Positions 55,970 to 64,000 of a stretch of 64,000 bases of DNA are shown one piece after another. Below the pieces are notes generated by a model, which saw only the letters and a program-made list of their open reading frames with translations, had not been told where the DNA came from and searched no databases. The DNA is from Saccharina japonica. Lineage: Eukaryota; Sar; Phaeophyceae; Laminariales; Laminariaceae. The DNA lies in the NCBI GenBank assembly GCA_008828725.1, contig MEHQ01001183.1:310001-374000 (forward strand). The letters are read 5' to 3'. Position numbers and translations under genes: made by a program. The stretch's first letter is position 1. The number at the start of each line of letters is the position of its first letter.

Positions 55970-56828
55970 AAATGGCTTTATACGTTCGAGAGCCGGTGGC
56001 CGTGGAACTGGCTGGGGGCTATTGACAAAAAGAACTGGGAAGGCTACTGAAATGGAATGCAGCGCAGTCGTTGACTGGTCTCGCGGCGGCAAGCCACGGA
56101 TGCAGTGGTTCCGAAGGCATATGGTCCGAAGGGCTTTGGGCGCTCTCGCGGAAAAGACAAACAGTATGATACTGGTATGTATTTTCCTCATTTCCTCACA
56201 ACGCTTTGTCGTATAAGCTCGAGTTGTGTATCATGACCTCATATAGATGCGATATGTGACCTCATGTTAGCGATATGGCAGTGAATTTGTGGCAATGCAG
56301 CGCCCCGCTGGAGGTGTCTACCCTAATCTGGATGTTTCCACGCCCAACAAACATTCGTCGTGGGTCGGGGTGCACTGGTATGACACTCTTAGGCATTCAT
56401 TCTGGGGCATAAAAAGCGTCAGCCGTATGTGTCAAAGTGTGCCACTTGGCATCCGCTGCAACGGTCTGGATAAGGAATGTCGCAGAGCTCGCACCCTGCC
56501 GAACACGGAGTTGTTGTGGCCTGTTGATGGTTCAGATCAGCGTTTGCGTAGAGGTGTCTCACTTCTAAAGTCCAACACGTATTGGATGACCAATAACCGA
56601 TACCCCAGCGTATTGTTGAGCTAGACACGCTTGCTCACGCATCATCGGCTTTGCCTGTTTCGGCTGTTGAGTAGGTTGCTAGTCCGTTAGTGTAATGTTC
56701 AGTTATTGTCTCGAAATTCAACAACGGCTAATTCAACCTTGTTTTAAGAACGATCCTCCCACACGTTTACGACAGAAACATCTGGGGTGAAGCCCTACGT
56801 CGACCAAAACAAAGCAACGCCGAATATT
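55970..56828. other. Region upstream of the secreted cysteine-rich protein gene
   Basis: This should hold the promoter of the plus-strand gene starting at 56829. A 111-codon plus frame (56289-56624) is open but unrecognised. No obvious core-promoter motif stands out. Confidence 0.35.
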
Positions 56829-56930
56829 ATGGCCGTACATCGTGCTGCGTGGGCGTTGTTTGTGGTGTTGCAAGCAGTCCAACCCACCGACGGTCAAGTG
56901 GATGAATGTACATCGGCCAACCAGGAACCG
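56829..56930 (+). CDS. Exon 1: signal peptide
   Basis: 34 codons from an ATG: MAVHRAAWALFVVLQAVQ is a typical signal peptide, with likely cleavage near PTDGQ, followed by VDECTSANQEP and the donor CCG|GTGAGG. The hydrophobic core is short but uninterrupted. Confidence 0.6.
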
Positions 56931-59900
56931 GTGAGGGAGACGAGGAGCGTTCAACTGGGGTGCGTACAGTCGGTCCTTGAAAGACGATACTTCTAAAGGG
57001 GGGGGGGCCTTGCGGAAGTCACTGTCGCACGGATTGTAAACCGTGGCACTTAATCCCACCTAGTTCAACTAGCCGTCAGTATGGATGGAATACTACTCTA
57101 CGGTAGCACCCCAACTGATCAGTATTCCATCCTGTTTCTGTTCTATTTGCCGCGGCGATGTACTGTGGGGCAGTGCTTCGTTTCCGAGGTCGATATCACC
57201 GCCGGGTGTGCAACATCAACGACCGGGACATGCGAATCCGATGGGATGAGTGGCTTCGCCTGCTACACTCTGCAACTGGACAGGCAAGGCACGGTGAGGA
57301 ACCAGCAAGGCGGTGTCACGTGTAGATCTTCTTTATATTTTCCTATAGCTGGGAGCCACCAGGACGCATGCTACGTGAGAGGTGCGCTGTATTGTTTCTG
57401 GGGGCGGTCACTTGAGGCGATCGATACCTCAACCGAAACCTGTTTCCGGACGAAAACAAACGTCGTACCCGGTGGACAGTTCCGTGACCTTAAGTATAAA
57501 CACGACAATTAGTGATAAATAGTGGGTGTGTTGTCTTGACATTAAACCCGTTTTGTCTACCCAACCACATCAGTACACCCAGTGTGTTTCCTGATTCCTA
57601 ATCCTAGCGAGATACAAATTATGTGGTCACAGACTGTGAAACAGAGAAAAACCAAACCAAATAAACGCAAATTAATGGGCAAGGCAGGTGAGATGCTCAC
57701 GCACCGGGTACGAGAACACAACGACACAAGCCGACCCAAACAAATAAGAACAAGATGGCAAATAAAAAACGAATTCTGAAACGAAACAGACAAATAGTGC
57801 GGCACAACAATTAAATTCCGACGATTTGGGGCTAAGAAGCCTCGTCCTTCAGAAACAACTTCACCCAAAATGTGTTACCTCTATCGTAGCACGCGTCCCA
57901 GGGCGAGTGGGTACTATTTTGCTTTGCGGACTGGATGTGCTCAGCGTTTAGTAGTCTCGATATACACCGCCATGCATTGTTTGTCACACTGAGATAACAC
58001 AATGTGTTTCGAACGCTTCTTTTCAGCGAGGTATTCCAGTGAGGTACCGGCGCCTTAAGCTGGGTGGCTTGAGCCCTGCACCTGGTAGGTGACTAAGAGT
58101 ACTCCCCTGCGGTGTAGTGAGTGGTCGGTCACTGACACATGGCTTCTGTTTGGCTACATCCCAAACGTTTAGCAGGTTTTCAAGGCCATATTAGAACGCC
58201 ATATATACGACGGGCGTCAAACCTCGTGAAGAGATACAACATCGCTAATATGGGAGCTGACGGGCCAGTATTAGTAGAGCTGCGGAGAGAAACCATATAC
58301 ATGAGTTTATATCAGCTTTGTATCTGGATGTGGCTAAATTATGTGTTTGCGACGCTCGGGCCTTCGCGCGGCTCCCGTCAGTTTGAACAAACTGGTCGAA
58401 ATGCAACTACCACTCACGATATCGTGACCGGGCACAGTGAATATATTTTCGACGCCACGCCTCTGGTAAAAAGTACCCACTACTTGGTCTACGCGGGGGT
58501 TCCAGTGCGTGGCTTTAATTAACCCTTTGATGTTTTTGTTGGCGCATCCCGGGCATGAGACGACCATCTAACCCCTTGTTCGAGTCGAGAACGGCGCTAC
58601 CCGGCCGATGTCATGCATGCGGGCTCACATCACGGATACTGTGACGCAGGATAAGTCTCCGTAAAATGGAGAGGTCGGCTATCATTCACAAGACAATGTC
58701 GTACGTTTCTCGACGGACGAAGCTTTTTCGCGGCGAGTGGGATTACACCCGAAGGCACCAGCTTAAAAACACATATCCTTGCGTGCAGTATACTGTACCG
58801 ACACGGAACAGCGTTGGAGCCAAAACGTACCGCTTTTTTACTTGATCACGTCGTGGATAGCACATAAAATCACACTCCCACTGCTCAGTAGCGATGATAT
58901 GAACGTTCAACGCGTTGCTTTATTGTAAGTCAGTTATTGACCAGTTTGATATCACCGTGCCATGTGTGCGGAAACACGGAGACTGGTGTCATCGATAGCT
59001 CCGCAGGCAGAAATAATATGGGGGAAACAGGCAATACATACATCAAATCGCTTGTTTCGCGCACTGTACGGGCTTTGCAGGTCTGTTACGAGCCCGGAGG
59101 CTGTGTGTGTGTTGCCGGCGTTTGCCTTACCAGCAGGTTCGCTGGTATTTGCGGTGAGGCGGGATATAATTGCTTCTCGATGTTAAACGGCGATGTAGGA
59201 TTGCTGACAATGACTGGTGCTACCGTTACGGGGGCTTCCCAGTTGTTCACTACGCCGTTTTGTCCGCTCGATCGTGTTCTGCATCTTGCTCGGAGTAAGA
59301 CTGATACATATGTTGGTGGTGGTGAATATCGTGCAACCAAACACCATATACGGTGAACACTGCAAAGGAAAAGGAAGTCACTCAGCCTAGTAGCTCTGGG
59401 AGGCCGAATTATAAAGGAAACTTAAGGGAACCCTAACCGTATCACGAGTCGATATTTCGTTCGAAACACTTTGTGCCGTAGGGCATCTCTTGGCGTTGGA
59501 TAATCAATGTTTCGACTGCTCGTCACGTGTCTTTATACGCATACTCGGTGTTTATTTATGATCTGGCCCCTCGTCTCAGAGGATGATACGATGGTGTTAC
59601 GACTAACGGTTATGGCTTGTGGTGGGTTTTTGGTGCTGAGTAGGGGTTCTAATGGGCCGTCGTTGCCTTGTGCTTACTCGAGCAGTATACAAACACACAG
59701 ACGGACGTTGGGTATATTGACCTTGAAACAAGATTCTAGGTAAACATTTGTACCTTTCGTCCCTCTTTAGCTCAACGTATCGTAACATCGTCGTTACAAA
59801 CCAGGGACGTCGCGCAGAAGCGGATTGTTCGTGCTAACTAACGATTTATTACTTTACATCCAATATTGTTATCCTGTCTTCGTCTGCCACTCGACACCAC

Positions 59901-62159
59901 GGGTCGTCCTCTCCATGTCGACAACCAGATATACCACCGGTTACACCAGGTACGAAAATGCCCTGGACGTCCAGTTTGTAGGGTAAACAGTTACATATTC
60001 GGTATCGATTTGGGGTGAGGGGAGGACGGCACCGCAGACATATCGGCAGGCTGTTCCCATGCAGAATACAGAATACACCCTGTTCGTCGTACGACGGTCG
60101 CTCAGCAAAGTATTGTTGGGGTTGGAATCGGCGAAACGTGTGTCTTGTAAGTTGGTTCCTTTGACGGGTCAGACTAGATTACAAGCGAGGCTCGGGGCTT
60201 GGGAAGTTGCACGCGGTACGTAGATGATAAACCTCCATAACCAACCATGAAGGAGACTTGCTGGGGGTCCGTCAGTAGATGACCAGTAAAGGGTACGTCT
60301 AGACGTAGGCCGTGCATCGTACCGACATTTAGGCGAGGCGCGTCCGTCAAATTGATTAATTGTGTCTCTTGGCGACGCCCATCATTGACGTTTCCTTCAT
60401 ATTGATGCTGTGAACCCCACAATTTGATATGAAAAAATATCCCTCTAGCGAAGTCCACCGAGTCCGCCACAATACGGCTTGCGCCAAGCTTCTGGACGAG
60501 CACGTCAATCATAGCGTACTAGTCGAGGTTGCTCTGTTGAGGCTTGTTTTTAAAGGCTGGTTCGGTTTAGCATCGACGCTACTGGTACCTGTCCAGCCTG
60601 AATATATATATATATATATGTTAGTAAGAACCACTCATTCATCTGAGGATACAGTCCATTTGACCGAGGAACACGACAGTGGTACGTACTGCCGTATGCA
60701 TCTTGTTTGACGGCTTGAATTCGTTTTCAGAATGCGCATACTATTCCGTACGGCGTACGGTCATACATCGAGACAGCAGACGATAACATCCATCCGTAAA
60801 ACAGCAGGTGTTTATTTCCGTAGGGTTTAATCCTCGTTGAAATGCTCGTCTCCCAATAACCGTTGGCTGCGTTCGGTTCACCGTCGTTACGGGTCGATGT
60901 TGGCGCCACAGTGGTGCACATGCGCGTTCGAGACCGTTCCCCTTCGTTGGTTTGGGCCTGTACGCCGTCCGAAGAGGCATGACACACAGATACGTTGCGT
61001 GTAAAGCACGCCATACCCCCGCCAGCAAAGAGTTAGACACCGGATATTCTCACGTCGGAAATGTTGAACCACCTTCGTTTGTAGTGTGTCGCATGTTTGC
61101 GTACGCTACGTATGTGGTGGTGCGACGCTGATATAATGTTGCCTTTAGAGCTGTGAGCGAGGAGGCAACGTGCCTTATCGGCTGCATCCCTCTGACAATC
61201 CCGTTGCCCCAATGCCGTTTGTTCCGAAATCAACATCCAACAATGCAGCGTGCGCGGATGGGACAGACATGTGTGATGATCCGCACATGAAAGGCCTTCG
61301 CGGCCAGAAGATTGATTGGTCTGGGATCGACGGTGCATGGTACAATATGGTGAAGGACGACGCCGCCGCCCTACATGTTAACGTCCGGCTGACTGCCCCT
61401 CTGCCCAAGGAGTTCCCTGACCGCCAACTCATCACAGGCCTCAGCGTCTTGTCAGAGGGGCACTCTGTTGTTATAGAGGTAAAAAACCCGTATGACATCA
61501 ACACCACCGGCTGTCCCCGCGGGATGTCGCCCTGCCTTGCCAACGGTGGACTGCGCGCCGTTGTCGACGGAAACGAAGTAGTCAGCCGCCTTCAGTTTTC
61601 CAGGGACGAGTACCTGGTCGATGGTATCACTATGTCAGCGTCTAACCTGCCGGCAGAGTGCCGCCCGTTTGGCGGTGACAAGATTTGGGCCCGCATGTAC
61701 AACGAAATGCTACAAGGCACCCGCGTGCTGGCCCCCGAGGAAGCATTTGAAGACTGGGTCCTACGTTTTAACGACATGGCAGCACCCAACTGGTGCACGC
61801 AGTACATTGAGCAGCACGGCCTCGCCGATGTGCAGTCCATCCATGCCGTCTTTAGGATCGTCACTCCAGCCGTGACAGTGCGCCTCAACGTCGGCACGAA
61901 TTACCAAGGCGGCGGTGACTTAGACTGGGATGGCCGCGTCTTGCCCGAACTGGAGTTCTGGCAGATGAACGTCGGACTAGACGGCTTGTCACTCGAAAAC
62001 GAGGCGCTCTCCGGAATCCTGGGTGAAACGGCCCGCCCGGTGCTGGACGAGGACGGTCGCGAGGTGATGGAAGGGTATGAGGCGTTCCGCGGCACCGTCG
62101 AGGACTACCGTGTGTCGGGTGCTATCGGCACGGACTTCGCCCTGCTCAACAAGCTCTAG
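56829..62159 (+). CDS. Secreted cysteine-rich protein with C-terminal root-cap/VWD-like domain (multi-exon)
   Basis: Best-supported exons are 56829-56930 (signal peptide), 57174-57293 (cysteine-rich), 59081-59136 (cysteine-rich) and 61151-62159 (large last exon). Junction phases agree (0, 0, 2). A phase-0 candidate at 58382-58465 (FEQTGRNATTTHD...) could be an extra exon. The product would be secreted and enter the wall or matrix. The early part has closely spaced cysteines and the last exon a single large domain. The last exon is strong; the linking of the small exons to it rests on splice sites, phase and the shared secreted cysteine-rich character. Confidence 0.55.
57174..57293 (+). CDS. 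Exon 2: cysteine-rich segment
   Basis: 40 codons after a pyrimidine-rich tract and GGGGCAG, ending ACG|GTGAGG. It encodes CFVSEVDITAGCATSTTGTC, then ESDGMSGFACYTLQLDRQGT: four cysteines in 30 residues with Gly/Thr-rich loops. Alternative use of sequence to 57512 as coding is possible, since the frame stays open and carries more cysteines. Confidence 0.5.
57545..57830 (-). mobile_element. LINE-like 3' end fragment within an intron
   Basis: The reverse complement matches 23500-23760: GTGTTCTCGTACCC, TTTGCGTTTATTT, ACAGTCTGTGACCA, CTAGGATTAGGAATCAG and GGTTTAATGTCAAGAC at the end. It lies between proposed exons of the cysteine-rich protein gene, in antisense orientation. Confidence 0.75.
57800..57905 (+). 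repeat. Dispersed repeat B, copy 3
   Basis: CTTCAGAAACAACTTCACCC then GTTACCTCTATCGTAGCACGCGTC-type words (split here as GTTACCTCTATCGTAG and CACGCGTC) match the copies at 13.9 and 33.45 kb. Confidence 0.55.
59081..59136 (+). CDS. Exon: short cysteine-rich segment
   Basis: 56 nt between CTTTGCAG and AG|GTTCGC: VCYEPGGCVCVAGVCLTS. It holds four cysteines in 14 residues and ends in phase 2, which fits the acceptor TTTAGAG before 61151 to give S-C-E-R-G-G. Confidence 0.5.
60174..60512 (-). CDS. Doubtful 112-codon frame in antisense to the last intron
   Basis: ATG to TAG with no internal break: it starts MIDVLVQKLGASRIVADSVD and ends VQLPKPRASLVI. I recognise no family, and it lies within the proposed intron between 59136 and 61151 on the other strand. 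It could be chance. Confidence 0.2.
   Translation of the reverse strand: MIDVLVQKLGASRIVADSVDFARGIFFHIKLWGSQHQYEGNVNDGRRQETQLINLTDAPRLNVGTMHGLRLDVPFTGHLLTDPQQVSFMVGYGGLSSTYRVQLPKPRASLVI
61151..62159 (+). CDS. Last exon: root-cap/VWD-like domain
   Basis: About 336 codons to TAG at 62157. From about residue 37 it reads DPHMKGLRGQKIDWSGIDGA then WYNMVKDDAAALHVNVRLT, the D-P-H-x-x-G-x-x-G-x-x-x-D-W-x-G pattern of VWD-related domains. Cysteines in CPRGMSPC, ECRPF and WCTQ could pair. The end, GILGETARPVLDEDGREVME then YRVSGAIGTDF, resembles the closing part of the plant root-cap/LEA family. It is clearly richer in G+C than its surroundings and has no frame break. If it stood alone, translation could start at the ATG at about 61212, but an exon that begins at the TTTAGAG acceptor explains the whole frame better. 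Confidence 0.85.
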
Positions 62160-62954
62160 GGATCAGCGTTGAGTGCTGGATGCAATTCTATCCTGATGGC
62201 CCAGACTGTTCGCCAATCTCAACGCATGATATGGTACTACTGTAGGTGTATACGTGTTGCCATGAGCCCCGAATGCGATGTTATACCTTCTTGAACAGTG
62301 GAGTCAAAAGCGAAGCCGTTTGCTCGATACGGTTTACAACGCTTTCCGTGCGCGTGGTTGGCAATGAGGTTATGTTGCGGTTGTCCCATGCAATGGCGTA
62401 CGAGCCAGGCTCGTCGCGGCTAGCACATGCTGCACTATGCAGTCGCCAAAGCAGGCTGTAGTAAATACGTAGCGAGAGTACGAAGAGTAAAATATGGACC
62501 CCGAGCAATCATTGGGTGGTATGGGTAGTGAGTGATTTATGAAGCCAACGATGTTGAGGGAGGCGGAGGTGGTTGATTTGCTTGGTGTTTATTGAGATAA
62601 AGTCATTGTCGTATGCAGTACCCCAGAATGTGGTTGGTGCAGCAAGTAGGACGTACTGTGGCATTTTGAATTCAGGTGAAGCACATTATTATCTTCTTGT
62701 ATACTTCCGAGGGGAGTGTCTAGGGGGGCTGCTCTTTTTCGATCTGAGATGTTTAATATCAGAGGCGTTCTGTTGTTGTGCTCGTCCAGAGTACACAGGA
62801 AAAGGGCAGATGCTATCGCCCGGAACGGTGTCTTGGCGAAGGTGGTATTATTGATTTTTTTTAAGGTTTTCCCAGCATACTCACGTTTGTTAGATGTTGC
62901 CTCATATTTTAAGAGATACAGACTGGAATCGAGAATGAGACATTCGGTATCGGG
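62160..62954. other. Downstream of the root-cap-like gene; nothing recognised
   Basis: Short frames only. It presumably includes the 3' untranslated region and polyadenylation site of the upstream gene, though no clear signal was identified. Confidence 0.4.
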
Positions 62955-63112
62955 ATTGTCGTTTTACGTTGGTAGGTATTTTGGATGGTATTTGGGATCG
63001 CCGTTTTATCTTGGGGATGATGAAGGATATAATTTGGGGTTGCCGATTCACATTGGCAACGATTTATTATGGGTTTGGGATTTGTCGTTTTACCTGGCAA
63101 TTGGTAATAAGT
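62955..63112 (+). repeat. Four-copy tandem repeat (~40-nt unit)
   Basis: The unit is roughly GGGATYGYCGTTTTACMTTG then GNNATGATTNNGGATATAATTT, repeated four times with substitutions. Both strands stay open, giving overlapping ORFs (plus 62716-63234, minus 62909-63448) that are unlikely to be genes. Confidence 0.75.
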
Positions 63113-64000
63113 TGTTCGGGACCTATTGCATCGTGCATCGAACAGGGGCTCTCTTTGTGGTATGCGGTTGCTCGATCCCGATATCAGGAAATCTGGAAGG
63201 TTCATACTGGTCTGCGGAGATTGGGGTTTTATAATGTGTGGCGTGGAAATGATGATCTGAAATGACACTTGGATGCCTCTGTGTGGATGCTGCTCCCCAC
63301 GGGGGCAGTCGGTGAAGATAATGAGACCACCCGGGATTTGATGATAACGATACTGTTCGAATATATGTGAGTGGTGCTGCCATTCACAATGCTGGTGCCG
63401 CCTACCCCCTGTGTGATTTAGGTGGTGGGGTCTTTGAAAAAACGGCATTGACCCAACCTGGTGTGTGTAAGATATTTTCGTTAGGTTTATATCACCTCCC
63501 CGCTTACGCCATCGCGGTAGGCAGCTTGGGTTACCTTGATCACGCCTGACAGTCGTGTAAACAAAAAGCAGGTACGCAGTGATATGCTCTAGTTCATGAA
63601 GCCATATTACCGGAGCAAAGAGGGGTGGGTTTGACTGATTTTCTTAACAAAGCATGGGTGAATATGAGACAGCAGTTGGGAAAATACATACCTGACATAT
63701 ATAACTATTACGCATTATAAATTACACTAGGAGCGTCGTTCGCCGTATACTGCTCAGTCGTTCATCCTTGCCGCTGCCTGCCATGGCGTAGAGTTAGCGC
63801 AAAATCGGTCGAAAGTCTAGACATTTCGCTATGTCATTTCACTATACAGCGTGTAACACTTCAGTCGCCGTCATAGGTTATGAACCTATGCTCGAGCTAC
63901 ATGGTGAGCGCTGTTCATGGAGCGTGCAGCGAAAATAGATATCGCGCCCCTTTGCGACACACCCGTCACCAGCCGTAGACCCACACACGTCAGCTCTGTT
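63113..64000. other. Right edge of window; nothing supported
   Basis: A short perfect hairpin (CATAGGTT-ATG-AACCTATG) lies near 63873-63891. No gene, tRNA or repeat family is supported. Confidence 0.4.

Noticed and set aside
58139..58522. 127-codon plus frame as a separate gene
   Set aside because: Only its 58382-58465 part has both splice sites and correct phase; the rest has no coding signature, so it is kept only as a possible extra exon.
62716..63448. Overlapping 172- and 179-codon frames on opposite strands
   Set aside because: Both run through a four-copy tandem repeat that lacks stops; composition and repetition, not a gene, explain them.
63850..63900. tRNA-like hairpin ending ATAGGTTCATAACCTAT on the minus strand
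   Set aside because: The loop lacks the RA of the T-loop consensus and no acceptor or anticodon stem could be formed.

Overview
The window is nuclear DNA of a eukaryote. Genes are split by GT-AG introns of about 0.4 to 3.5 kb, and most of the remaining sequence is decayed mobile DNA. A transmembrane receptor kinase built from single-exon extracellular repeats, a secreted cysteine-rich protein with a root-cap/VWD-like end, and a LINE-type reverse transcriptase together suggest a stramenopile alga, most likely a brown alga (Phaeophyceae). That assignment is an inference from gene style, not from a marker gene.

About 1-14.4 kb (minus strand) holds the main gene, an incomplete receptor-like kinase that runs off the left edge. 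Nine exons could be placed, and all placed exon junctions are phase 0. In transcript order they are six beta-propeller-like (SBBP-type) repeat exons (five of exactly 168 nt and one of 144 nt), a 1,068-nt exon with a Ser/Thr/Pro stalk, one transmembrane helix and the start of an MLKL-like helical domain, a 192-nt exon that continues the helices, and a 144-nt exon with the kinase glycine loop and beta-3 lysine.

About 14.9-55.3 kb is almost entirely repeats. It holds a 2.3-kb TIR element packed with AATTGTC motifs (14.96-17.31 kb), a broken LINE (21.4-23.8 kb), a candidate small membrane-protein gene whose intron holds a (GTAT)33 microsatellite (24.1-24.8 kb), and a ~720-bp MITE family with TA target sites (28.5, 36.9 and 37.7 kb). 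A paralogous repeat at 54.18-54.25 kb preserves both empty sites of two of these MITEs. Larger relatives lie at 34.1-36.2 and 45.5-47.2 kb, the first with a nested element carrying a G+C-rich reading frame. There are also a tRNA-derived SINE family (29.3, 52.6 and 55.6 kb), a near-perfect 168-bp hairpin (32.2 kb), and TIR elements whose bodies are arrays of a short motif (39.3-41.0 and 54.48-55.22 kb, the latter with a perfect 8-bp target duplication).

About 56.8-62.2 kb (plus strand) holds a second gene, a secreted cysteine-rich protein whose last exon (about 336 residues) looks like the plant root-cap/LEA, VWD-related domain. The final 1.8 kb holds a short tandem repeat and no gene I can support. 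The two genes lie at opposite ends with about 40 kb of mobile DNA between them, and nothing indicates that they work together beyond both products being routed to the cell surface or wall.
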